From contig CM070567.1 in assembly GCA_036346405.1 (NCBI GenBank), positions 43,753,470 through 43,817,469 on the forward strand: a stretch of DNA of 64,000 bases, given 5' to 3'. Shown here one piece after another: positions 20,540 through 31,360 of the stretch. The stretch is from Phyllostachys edulis (taxonomy: Eukaryota > Streptophyta > Magnoliopsida > Poales > Poaceae). Numbering within the stretch: the first letter of the stretch is position 1; every line of letters starts with the position of its first letter. The notes beneath the pieces were generated by a model. The model worked only from the letters and a program-made list of their open reading frames with translations. It did no database searches and was not told the DNA's origin. The translations under genes were made by a program, and so were the position numbers.

Positions 20540-23100
20540 GGTGTGTTCCTTTCCTCCCTCTTGTGCTTTGTGTGCCTTTGGGTTTGGCTTCTCCTTCCTG
20601 ACCTCTTTTGTGTCAGGTGCCCTTCTCTTTCTTTCTCTCCTTGTCGGCCCAGGGGCTCCTTTGGGTTTAGACCACTCAGTTTGTGTTTCAAACCCCTCGA
20701 TCTTTGGACCTTTTCCTTGTGCCTATCCTGTAGTCCAGACCTCCTTTTTGTTGGTTTGAATCTCTTTGTGTCTGGACCTCCCTCTCGGCCTAAACCTTTC
20801 TCTGTCTAGACCTCCTTTTATCTAGACTCCTTTCCCTATCTTGGCCTCCCCGTGGACCTCTCAACATTCATTGGCAACCCCTGTGTTCATTGGGGCATCC
20901 CTAAGTCCCTCTGGACTTCCCCATGCCCGCTTGGACCTCTTTGTATCCTTGTGGAACTCCTTCGGACCTCCTCTGCGTCCTTTAGGAACTCCCCTTGCCT
21001 ATTTGGATCTCCCCTGGGTTCAAATAGACCTCCCCCTTGTTGAGACCTGGCCGTTAGGACCTCCTCTCTGGAGATCTTAACCGCACAGACCTCCCCTTGA
21101 TCACATCTGGCCGTTAGGACCTCCTCTCTGGAGATCTTAACCGCACAGACCTCCCCTTGATCAGATATGGCCGTTAGGACCTCCTCTTTGGAGATCTTAA
21201 CCGCACAGACCTCCCCTTGATCAAATCTGGCCGTTAGGACCTCCTCTCTGGAGATCTTAGCCGCTCGCACCTCCCTTGATCGAGATCTGGCCGTCAGACC
21301 TCCTCTCTCGAGATCTTAGCCGCTCAGACCTCCCTTGATCGATCTCGGCCGTTAGGACCTCCTCTCGGAGATCTTAACCGCACTGCACCTCCCTTGATCG
21401 ATCTGGCCGTTAGGACCTCCTCTCTGGAGATCTTAACCGCATGACCTCCCTTGATCGATCTCGCCGTTAGGACCTCCTCTCTGGAGATCTTAACCGCACA
21501 TACCTCCCTTGATCGATCTCGCCGTTAGGACCTCCTCTCTGGAGATCTTAACCGCACAGACCTCCCTTGATCGAGATCGGCCGTTAGGACCTCCTCTCGA
21601 GATCTTAACCGCATGCACCTCCCTTGATCGATCTCGCCGTTAGGACCTCCTCTCTGAGATCTTAACCGCACGGACCTCCCTTTGGATTTTCCTCCGTTAG
21701 ATCTCCTTTTGGTTTTGGACCTCCCTTGCCCTCGCTAGATCGAGCCAATCCGCGCCTTTCTCACTCGTGGACCATCGATCCTTTTGATGGCCCGATCGAG
21801 ATGAAAGGTTCTACCGGTCCGAACGTTCCTTTCCTTCTGGACCGCCTGATTCGATCGGACGGCCCTACTTTTCTCAAGGCGCCTTCCTTTGTCGCCAGAC
21901 CTCTTCTGGTTGTTTTGCAAGGACCACCTCCTCGATCCTTGCTTTGGTCTTTTGTAAAGACCACCCTCCTAGTCCGGAGTATCCCTTTTGCTCAGACCTT
22001 CTCGTTCAGGTGTCCTTTGGACCTCCCGTCCAGGACCTCCCTCTTGAGTGTCGTGGACCTCCTGCCCAGGACCTCCCTGCACCTTTTTGATCAGGACCGT
22101 TAAGGTTCCCCTTTTTGAGATCTTGACCGTCGGATCTCCCTTTTGGAAATCTAACCGTCAGGACCTCCCCTTTGCTTGAGATCTTGACCGTCGGATCTCC
22201 CTTTTGGAAATCTAACCGTCGGGGCCTCCTCGAGTGCCATACCCCTTGTGCTTTGGACCTCTTTTGAGGTCTAGTTTTCTTGTGATCTAAACCTCCTTGG
22301 GGTCTAGATCTGTTTGTGGTTTGGATCTCCCTTTGAGGCCCAGATATCTTTAGTCTTTTGGACCTCTTGTCCACGGGACCTCTTTTGTGTTTAGACCTTT
22401 GTGGTCTAGACCTCCCGTTTGGCTTTGAACCTCCTTTAGGTTCAGACCTCCCTGTGTTGTGTTTGGATCTTTGTAGTCCAGACCTCCTCTTTTGTGTTTA
22501 GACCTTGGTGGTCTAGACTTCCTCCTTGTGTTTGGACCTTTGTGGTCAAGACCACTCTGTTGTCTTCAGGACCCTTTGTCCTTAAGACCTCCCTGGTTGT
22601 CTTAGGACTTCCGGTCCTTAGATCTCCTCGCAGGGCCCACCCCCCTACTCGGACCATTCCCTTTGACCTTATGTTCACCCTTTGACTGTCTCCCTTGCCC
22701 CAGTTTCTAAAGTGCGTTTGATGTGGGTTGAATCACATTAAATGCTTTGCCACTACCTTTGTACTCTTTTCTACTTTTGTCACATCCCTAGCTTTCTTTA
22801 TCCTTTTTCGCACCTTGTGGCGGTGTGCCTTTGTCTTGATGCCTTGAATCTGACGTCCCTTTTGTTCTGATGCCCTATTCTCCCTTTCTCTTTAAATAGG
22901 GCACCGGGGCCTCCATTTGCTCCTGTTCGTCATTTCTTCCCCCTCCCCTCTTTCTCTCGGGTCTGGAGAAGCTCTCCAGGCTCCTCTGGTTCGGACCTCC
23001 TTGAGTCCGAGCCCTTTACTTCTTGGACCTCCCTCCCGTGGGATTTCCTCCCTCTCGGACCTCCTCCTTCCTTCTTGTTGGACCTCCCCTTCTGTGGATC
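20540..23100. repeat. GGACCTC-rich microrepeat domain of the solo LTR
   Basis: For about 2.5 kb the plus strand repeats GGACCTCC or one-base variants every 15-40 bases, separated by TTTG / CTTTG tracts. The complementary GGAGGTC form returns, partly as inverted pairs, at 24950-25160. The long open frames across it are repeat artefacts. Confidence 0.75.
21045..21690. repeat. 60-bp tandem array within the solo LTR
   Basis: Units run GGCCGTTAGGACCTCCTCTC, then TGGAGATCTTAACCGCACAG, then ACCTCCCCTTGATCANATCT. The first copies are exactly 60 bases apart (for example GGACCTCCTC at 21057, 21117, 21177 and 21237). Later copies shrink to about 55-58. Eleven or so units are visible. A second small variant of the unit (GATCTTGACCGTCGGATCTC) appears at 22118-22200. 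Confidence 0.88.
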
Positions 23101-25466
23101 TTTCCTTTCTGTTCTTGCTAGTTCTTTTCGGGTTCCTTTTGAGCTGCTTTATTTAGTTGTTTTCTTTGCAACGTGTAGATTCCGTGGGTACTAAGGAGCT
23201 TGAAGATCCAGCAGCCCCGGTTGAAGCTCAGCAGCCCGCCATTGAAGGCAAGTCATGGGACCTTTGACCATCTTGATCCCATTTGCAAAAGTATTTTGAT
23301 TTGTTAAACTTGCATTGCTATTTGTATAATATGGTTTGGGCTCTAGTTAAATACCTACTGGTTTTATGCCTCCTCGTCTATTTGGTAATCCATATGTTGA
23401 CGTGTTACCTTTGACAACCTTAGGATGGTACTGTTAGTTGGTCTTGTATTGCTATTGCCAACATGGGTATCGTTCTTGCGTAGCCTTGCTCTAGTAGACG
23501 TGGATCTCCTCATGAATCATCATTATTGCTTAATCTTGACTAATGAATTATGGAACTTTGGTTGGTGCCATCGATAAGCAACTAGGGTTGAAGCCATAGT
23601 TGTGTTGTTTGTGGTCTTGAGACCACTTTAAAATATGTTGTGCCAGATGGGTGGTCTTTGGCGAGTTGAACCTAAAAGTTGTTTTGCTCGGGCGAGTTGG
23701 CGAGGCGAGTAGTGGGTGCTCCAAGGGTTGAAGCCATGGAGTCACCTAGGTGATCAAGGGGGTAGCCATGGAGTCACCGGGTGCCCCAAGTTGTTCTTTG
23801 GGGTCACATTTGGGTTGTGGAATGCCTTGCTGAGCGACCATTTAAGGATCGAACCTTGGGAGCCATTGATCTGGGCCAAACTGCAACCACACGTCCATTA
23901 TGGGGTGGACCGGAGTAATAACTGGTCTTGTTACGATTCGGTTCCAAGGTAGAGGAGGTGTTGATGGAGCACCATGGCTTAAGAGGGGCCACCGGTGCTA
24001 GACGCACACCGTGAGGGCGAAACCTTAATGTTGGTGACTGAGTCAGAGCAGGACCTTGTAAAAGCCCGGTGGTAGTCTCCACTTGATTCGCATGTCTAAG
24101 GTAACGTGTGAAATATCAAGCGACTACCTCTTGTGGGTAAAGTTGTGCACCTCTGCAGAGTGTAAATCCGTTCGAATGGCCGCGTCCTCGGTTATGGACA
24201 TGCCCGGAGATTTCGAATGAGGGGTAGAATTCTTTTTGTGAAATTGTGTTCCTCCTAGGCGTTTTGGTGAGAGGTCATGGCTTGTGCCACGAAGAGACCT
24301 TGGCCGGCTCCAGAGGGGTCATGGCTGGGCTCACAAAGTGGTCCAGGGGCTGGTCTTGTGGTGCTCTGGAGTGGGTGCTCCAGAGAGGTTTGGGTTGGTG
24401 CCTTGGGTGTGAGTGGGTGCTCACTGTCCCCTTTAAAAATCAAATGTACTTATGTATTACGCTTTCTAACTTAAGCTTTGCAATCTATTATGTTATTTAC
24501 TGTCACTTTGGCTTTACGCAAACTAACCATACAGCTCACTTTGTCAAGCCATGCATGATTATTACTTGCACACCTTACCCATGGCTTGCTGAGTACATTC
24601 GAGGTACTCATTGGCTTGTGCCCTGCTGTTTGATCAGCAGAGGTTGGAGTTCCAGGTGGTCCAGTGCTCTCAGGAGGGGAGCACCCTTGAAGACCTTCTT
24701 GCGATGAGGGTGACGTCCTCCACTTGGTAGCCTGTGGGCCGGCCGAATGGACCTTGTGTTTTGTCTTCGCCTCCATTGTGTTGTTGTTCTCATTTGTTGT
24801 TAGCCTTTAGTGGCACCTGTACAAACCTTGGCCATAAAGCCACTTGTTAATATATGTGTTATTTTGGTTTGTCTTCTCTTTAAGCTTGTTGTATGGATTT
24901 GATTACACATGTCGGTTACATGCGAGCTAGCCAATTTGATCCTGGGACTAGCTCGACGCAGAGGCAGACCTCCGTGAAGTCCTCGGGACTTGGCACAGGA
25001 AATCTGTCGGACCTCCTGTGATATCTGTTGAGGTGCTCTGGCGGGTTATTGGCCAAGACCTCCAGAGGTCTTGATGACCTCTGGGAGGTCTGGTGGTCAA
25101 GACCTCCAGGAGGTCTTGAGGACCTCCTGGGAGGTCCGGCGGAGACCTCCTCGGGCAAAGACCGAGCAAGATTACTACCGCTCCTCCATGCGGTAGTACC
25201 GCAACTCAAAAAAAAACAACAAAAAAAGGAAGGTCCTCCCGGACCTTTGCTGTACATCACAGGGTGGGACGTCACACTTTTCTTGCATCTTTGAACAAGG
25301 AAATGGCTTCATGAGGATACACTATCAATAAACATAGTTAAGAAACTATCGTAGACAGACTTGTGGAGACATCTTCTTGGGTGCATTGACCTATATTTTT
25401 AATGTTCTAGGAATTACTCATGAGAGTTCAAGAACCAAGAGGTCTCGTTTGTGTTGTCTTCTGCAG

Positions 25467-25736
25467 ATATCGAGGAACTTATCTTGGCGTGGATGTTGCA
25501 ATGAAGTTCCTAAGAACGAGCATGTTAATGATTCTTCAAACATGGAGTTTTGCAAGAAATAATGATTCTAAGGTAAGCTTTCATATTGAATCATTCGTAC
25601 CACGTAAACAAGACGTTGAATCATTTTATTCGTATAATTCTAACACGCTTAGATCGTGTCCGTGAGTGTTGATCATGAAAATGTTGTTCGATTTTACGGG
25701 GCATGCACAAAGCATCGAAAGTATCTCATTGTAACG
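25467..25736 (+). pseudogene. Captured Raf-like MAPKKK kinase exons
   Basis: Exon 1 (25467-25572, between CTGCAG and GTAAGC) reads YRGTYLGVDVAMKFLRT and, after a frameshift, EHVNDSSNMEF and QEIMIL. AMK holds the ATP-anchoring Lys of the VAxK motif, and the QEI Glu matches the alpha-C helix position. Exon 2 (25653-25736, between CTTAG and GTGACC) reads VDHENVVRFYGACTKHRKYL then IVT. The sequence H.NVVRFYGACT is typical of plant Raf-like MAPKKKs (ACT-domain STY/HT1 type). The catalytic loop and activation segment are not found downstream. Two frameshifts disable exon 1. Intron-exon structure is kept, so capture was from genomic DNA. Confidence 0.75.
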
Positions 25737-28700
25737 GTGACCAATATTGTTGATAATCTTGTTTGTCGCTATTTGGATAGGAATCGAGATCCTTATTGCT
25801 CCATACTCGGATAACAAATGTTCTTGTTCTTGGGCATATTTATAATGTGAGTAACATTGGTGGCTCAAAGTTGGAGGTCATGCTTAAGTCTAACCAACAT
25901 GTGCTTGGTCATTCATTGTCACCCTTAAAATCTAATGTAAATAACTGTTGATTGCACATTTTAGATTTTGCATTTTAGTGAGCCTCAATTATAGGAATTG
26001 AAAAAATAGAGCTCGAAAGACAGGGGATAACTCTGTCTCTTATGCATTTTGGTAGGAACCTCAAGAGCGGCTAAGTCTAGAGGAAGTTGTGATCATTCTT
26101 CTTTGTTCAGATTTCTATCGGATTGATGTGTCTCTGCCCATCCTTAATTTAGACTCGATTTGCTAGTTACTATTTTATGCATGTGTAATAAGTTTTTGTT
26201 TCCCATACTTATGTAAAATTGCATTTTGTTGATTAAAAGTGAAAGTTCTATGTAGTTTCGTGAGTTTAACTTTCCTTTTTGTGCCGCAACTTAAATACAT
26301 TTTACTATGGTTATATTATGTGTGATGAACTCTTTCTGTATTGTATTTTAATGAAATAGTGCTAGTGTTTAAATATTGGACTTTGTAAGATATATTCTAC
26401 TACCATGTTTTAACATGATGTCTAATTTGTTGAGTTTGTTGCTAACTGCATGATCGATTAGCAGGACAAGAAAATGGGTTCTCTCCTATCTTGCTTTTAA
26501 ACTAGATATTTAGATGTTTCAAAGAGCCTTTTTTTGTGGACCATTAGCAATTGGAACTCTTCCATAGTTGCCCCAAAACAATATATGCATCCATTTTCAT
26601 TTATAAATCATCATATGAGACTTCTCTAGTTCAAATATTTTCATGTAGCCTTTGGCCTTTACTTGTAATATGACTAGAATTGAGTGGAAACAATCTGACC
26701 ATATGACCTTTCACACGATTCTTTGTTCATCTTTGGAAATGAAATGGCGGAATCCATCAACAGAGGTGCTAGGAATTAGCAATTGGAACTTGCATGAGAC
26801 CGAGAGCCAATATGTTAACTGAGTTTAAGTTCTCATTTTAGTTGTGTGGTCATTTGTGTGTTAGTATGTGCTGGTTCCATGAGCTTTTGCTAGTTATTGA
26901 ACTTTGGTTTATTTAATTCAAATTATCTAGTTCAGTCTCAAGCTGCATATTTTAATGACAAAGGTATCATCACCGAGATCTTCCATATGAGTGCATGCAT
27001 GTAGTTATTGGGTTAGCATAAGTTGCTATATAAACGATCATGCAAGGTAGTCAACATTGTGGTACTAATTATTTATTAGCATATTTCAGCGACAGCTTTG
27101 TGGTAGGTGCTTCCTCCCTTGCTTAACAATGTATGACATGTTTCTACAACACTGCACACATTCATTTGTAGCTGCACTGCACACATGTGAACCACAGAAC
27201 AACACGTGTTTTTACATTGTTTATGTGCTGGGAAACAAATTGTTTAGTTAAACCAGTAAAACCAAACCAAGAGATATATGGTTTGTGGTTCCATTGATCG
27301 CGCAGCGTAACTATAGTAGTTAGGATTAAGATGAGATGAATAAACTTAGAATACTAGGATTGGATGATACATCCATTGTTTGATCAGAATGATATATTCT
27401 TGGATTTAGTATATGTAAGTGAACTTTCATAACTAGTGTCTTTATGCACGTTGAAAAGATCTCTCATTGCATCTTTGCTTCTTTTACAGCTAGTATTACA
27501 ACTTCCTACATGTATATAATGTCGATTAATACATTTCTGACTTGTGCCATTGAACTTGTTAACTATTCGCTCCTCCGTCGAATATAATAGCCATTTACTC
27601 TAATGTTTGAGCATCACAAATCAACCCCATGATTGCATAATGGTGTTTTTCTATGCAATCACATCGGCAAAGGAGGTTGAGTAATACTTTCAAGTGATTA
27701 CGCATTAAGCCCTCGGCGATTCTTTTTTATTTTATCTCTTAGTAGTTTGCAAGTTTTCCTTTCTATTTTGTTCTCTTTATATGTCTTTCATCGATGCCAT
27801 CGATGCGCAATGATGTTTGCTATTCAAATTAATTGTCTAACATGTGCCAAAAAAAAACAGATACTAACAATGTCGTAGCGATTGTTGCATCTTATCCTAT
27901 AATCTAATATTTGCATGCCATTAACCGCATGTTTGCTTGAAATGGGCAGCCAATGCGCATTGAATCATTCAGTTTACATTATTGTCTGTTTGTTCGAACC
28001 ACGAACTCGTGTAATGTTAGTGGAATGGTTTAGTCGGCAACCAAATGGTGTCTCGAAAGAGTTATTGTCTTGTGGGTGTTCTCCAGGCGTGTGTTACAGA
28101 GACGATATATAAGTTTCAAAGATTCTCGCTCATGGTGTTCTCCAAACTATGAATTGAACATCTCTCACAAATAGAGGTTTAACCTTTTTTAACATAATCA
28201 TTACCACCCTTCAATAATCGTTGACATTCCTTTGCGGTCCATTGTAGGAAATGCAATGCTATTTTTGGCAATAAAATAACGAAAAACTCATACAACAAGA
28301 GATATATGGTTTGTGGTTATTGACTTCTCGAATTTCTTTTTCGGTACAAAACATAAGGGTCATTGAAGTTATTATTTGATGATAAAGTGATCGTCCTTAT
28401 TTTGCAAATGGTGATAGTATGATGATTTCATTGTGACTTCTTTTGCGTATATGTTTTGTAAATACCAAGGATAGACTAGTATTATGATAGAAGGGCTCGA
28501 GAATTTACATGTGCCAATGATAGACTAGTATTCTCGACTTTTTGTATGGATATTTTCTATATGCTAAGGAGATCGTGGCTATATTAGAATGCTCAGATTA
28601 CGAAATTGTATTTGTATGGTGTCTTGCACATGTACTTTGTTATGCTTATCGAATTATCATATTTCGTGTTTATGTATTTTGCATCATCTGAATTTCATCT

Positions 28701-28870
28701 TTGTGTTGCTTACCAGATTTGATTGTTGATGTGATATTTTCTAAGTGGTAAGATCGAGAAAATTGTATGTTTTCTAAATTCGGTTGAATGGTGCAAACTA
28801 TTGAGAAAATATCTTGGCGGCGTAATTAAATTATATTGGTATTTTATATGTATATAGGTGTCTATTCAAG
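25737..28870. other. AT-rich CACTA interior without recognised genes
   Basis: About 3.1 kb of AT-rich, intron-like sequence. A 22-base string AAGAGATATATGGTTTGTGG(TT) occurs twice (about 27269 and 28299). I can support no coding region. Eroded further exons of the captured genes could be hidden here. Confidence 0.4.
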
Positions 28871-28879
28871 GGGACAATA

Positions 28880-29240
28880 CACAATCTAGGGCGATTAATC
28901 ACGAATAAGTCTAATCTGCGGGCAAAACAAACTTATCTAGAGCATGCTAACTACCGGCAAAACATACAATCGAGGGCATGTTAGCTCGCCAAGCAAAACA
29001 TACAATCGTGGGCATGTTAGCTCGCGGCAATACATATAATCGCCGAAAACTCCAATCTAGCAGGAAAAATCTAATCTGGGAAACTCTAACTGCCGGGAAA
29101 ACCAACTTATCTAGGGCACTTTAATCGCCGGAATACACATATCTGTTTGAAATATCTTTCCGTGAAAGACTTTAGGCGGGCAATAATCGCCGGAATACAC
29201 ATTCGGCAGATAAATTGTCGGAAAAGCCGTTTTTCGGCGC
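28880..29240. repeat. Right subterminal repeats of the CACTA element
   Basis: Units of about 35-45 bases repeat GGGCATGTTAGCTCGC, then CAAAACATACAATCG or CTAATCTGCGGG. They lie next to the right TIR and share the CCGGCAA / CGCCGGAA core with the left subterminal zone. Confidence 0.7.
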
Positions 29241-29278
29241 TTGCATTGCCCTTAATATTGTGCCATGGTGTAGTGACT

Positions 29279-30010
29279 CTTCCCCGTCCTCCTCACCGCC
29301 GGTCTGGCTGCTCTGCTCCCCCAACCGCCGTAGCTTCTCCACCGCCGACTGCACCAACTCGCTGTGGCCCTCGTGGGTTGTGCTCCCTCCACCTCCCTTG
29401 CTCTACCCCGTCCTCCTCCCCATCAGTCTGGCTGCTCTCCTCCCCATCCGTTAGAAGCTTCTCCAAGCAATCAGGCCCGCCTCATTGTGTGCCTGGTCAT
29501 GGTCATGCACAAGCCAGCAGCGTGTGCTCCCTCGCCCTCAAGCCTTAGCAACTGCGCCGATGGCTTCTGCGACAAGGAGGAGGGGAGTGGATGGACAATC
29601 TCTGGGAGGACCTCAACGTCGAGGAGGCTAGGAGGAGGATCTCTTCCTTGTCTCCCACGATGTGTCGCGCCAGCCATCCGTCGGTGGGTCGGACCTCCCC
29701 GAGAGGAGGAGGGTGGCCAAGGAGCGCGAGGCCGTGGTGCCTGGGTGTCGAGGAGCTCGCATCGGCGGTCACCGTGGCTGGTGGTGATGATGGTGGCGGA
29801 CGGAGAGGTGGTAGGGCGGTGGCGCGGGTGGGAGGCAAGGAGGAGGCCATCGCTAGGGAGGACAGGCAAAATCGGGAGGACATGTTTGTCTTTTTACCTG
29901 TGCAATGTCATCTAACGGGTGCCAAACTGACGGTAATGTCATTTCTAATATTTTCGAGCGTTCGTAATGTTATTTTGTACTGCGTCACCAAAGCGGTGTT
30001 ATTTCTCTAA
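29279..30010. other. GC-rich coding-like segment right of the CACTA element
   Basis: The segment begins with an imperfect direct duplication: CCGTCCTCCTCACCGCCGGT at about 29283 and CCGTCCTCCTCCCCATCAGT at about 29408, both followed by CTGGCTGCTCT, with a period of about 125 bases. It then has several overlapping open frames to about 29900, such as a plus frame with MDNLWEDLNVEEARRRISS. GC bias makes all frames open, so no frame can be chosen. I do not recognise a family. It may be the 5' exon of a host gene or another captured piece. Confidence 0.35.
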
Positions 30011-30570
30011 ATATGCCTAAAAGGGATGCTACGGACCAATTTTCCCTAAATTTTATTAGGGTTACACATAAATATTCATGTGTCATGTGTGCCAAAGATT
30101 CTACGTTGGTCAAAGTAGTCAGTTGAATCTTTAGTATAGAAACTACAGAGAGAAGGAAAGAAAAAAATTGTCACCTAACATGAGGACCTTCCATGGGGCG
30201 TTTCTTAGCACATGCAAGCTGTATACATGCACGACTCAGTTTCTTTGTCCCTTTCCTTGTGTTAGACTACATGCAGATAAACATGAGGAATCCATGTTGG
30301 TTACGGATCTCAAAACTAAATCATGTTTTCCTTACCTATTGCATTAATTACTTGACAGGTACTTCCCAATTGGATCAGGAAAAGGATGCATATACGTGTA
30401 ATCTAGTCTCTTTGCAGTGATATAGATATATGTGATTTTTTTTCGCGGATTTTTTTATTACTATGGTAAAAAAACTTCATACTGGAATTAGCTGTTCAGA
30501 TCGTCGATCGTTCTCCTACCAGTTTATCAACTTCGAGCCGCGCCCATATCAGAGAGACTGGGTACTGGGG
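30011..30570. other. AT-rich spacer
   Basis: No gene, repeat or structural signal that I can support. Confidence 0.4.
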
Positions 30571-31360
30571 GTTGTAATAAACGCGATGTGTGGCCACGAT
30601 ATTAAAGGCAAGCCAGTATGATGAGGTGGCGCGGCAAGTCATCGAAAGACATGGATTTATTTAACCGTTTTGAACGACGGTGCAAATAGCAAGGGTATTT
30701 CGGGTAGTTCGGCGAAATCATGGACGGGCAGTGGCATGAAACAATATTCACCTAACTCCCATTTTTGGAGTGACTCTGCAGGAGTTTTGCATTATGGATT
30801 TATGGAGTTGCACATAGGCAATTGACAACCATTTACAGTCGCAAATAAGCGATTTGCTCGTACGTTTGATCACGCTGACTAGGACTACAGCCAGCTTTGA
30901 GGACAGTAAACGTGCTTATCTGTTGGCAAATGATGCGTGCGAGCTACCACCTTTGAATTAGCTCGACAAATTATAGGATTCCCTCTTGTTAAACGTAAGC
31001 TATCAACAAGTATCATGGCAGCGAAGTGTTGTGTGTTTTTTCTTCAGGCATAGTCTCGACATTATCAGATAGTCGGGCCCTCTTATCCTAGGCCAGTCAG
31101 GTTTTGGATTATCCAGCCACCTTTTTCACGATGCAAATTGATGGGACGTCGGATGTAGGCCATCATGTCTATTTTGGATAAAGCTCGAAGGAAGTTTGAA
31201 CAGCATCAGCAACGGATGACTTTTGAATTCCAAAGCTTTTCTTTTTTATTCTCTTTCGGCTACAGTACGCTAATAGCTGTAGTAGATCGATGATACGATG
31301 CTCCTCGTCTCCGCCTGTTATGGCTCGAATTATATTGGGCATCAAATAGTAATGCCGTGT
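30571..31360 (+). repeat. Dispersed repeat unit 1, left part (opened by the gypsy insertion)
   Basis: It starts GTTGTAATAAACGCGATG and contains GGCGCGGCAAGTCATCGAAA and TTATTTAACCGTTTTGAACG. These match 49191 onward almost base for base. It breaks at 31360 with TSD CGTGT. The unit resumes at 48193 on the other side of the gypsy element, where TACGTGACTTGTCTTCCGTT matches 50050. Confidence 0.85.

Larger units (their letters stand above)
20387..25276 (+). mobile_element. Ty3/gypsy-type solo LTR, 4.9 kb
   Basis: The sequence starts TGTAACGTCCCG and ends GGGACGTCACA, with the duplication CTTTT at 20382-20386 and CTTTT at 25277-25281. I find no primer-binding site, gag or pol inside, so this is a solo LTR. 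Its second half (about 23300-24900) matches in order the LTR at 53888-57024: TAATGAATTATGGAA, then GAGTGTAAA..TTCGAAT, then CCCGGTTATGGAC, then CATGGCTTGCTGAGTACATT versus ATGACTTGCTGAGTACATT. The two therefore belong to related families. The first half carries a huge GGACCTC-rich region absent from the other LTR. It is inserted in the CACTA element upstream of the kinase exons. Confidence 0.85.
16520..29275. mobile_element. 12.8-kb CACTA element with several captured gene fragments
   Basis: The left end reads CACTACACCATGGCATAGTA, then TTAAGGGCAAT. The right end, reverse complemented, reads CACTACACCATGGCACAATA, then TTAAGGGCAAT. The target duplication is ACT at 16517-16519 and ACT at 29276-29278. 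Both subterminal zones (16540-16690 and 28880-29240) carry many GCCGGCAATA / ATCTGCCGG / ATCGCCGGAA motifs. No transposase is recognisable. Contents in order are an RsgA-type GTPase exon, an SF3A3 exon, an unidentified Lys-rich exon, a 115-bp triplication, an inserted 4.9-kb solo LTR and two Raf-like kinase exons. All recognisable captured exons are on the plus strand. Confidence 0.93.

Noticed and set aside
20887..21270. 127-codon minus-strand ORF with a 20-residue repeat
   Set aside because: It follows the 60-bp DNA period inside a solo LTR; no start context or domain.
25417..25800. Receptor-like kinase or disease-resistance gene
   Set aside because: Only two small kinase exons remain, and H.NVVRFYGACT fits Raf-like MAPKKKs better.
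29147..29915. Treating 29147-29548 as one gene
   Set aside because: It crosses the CACTA right TIR and target duplication, so its first part is transposon terminus.
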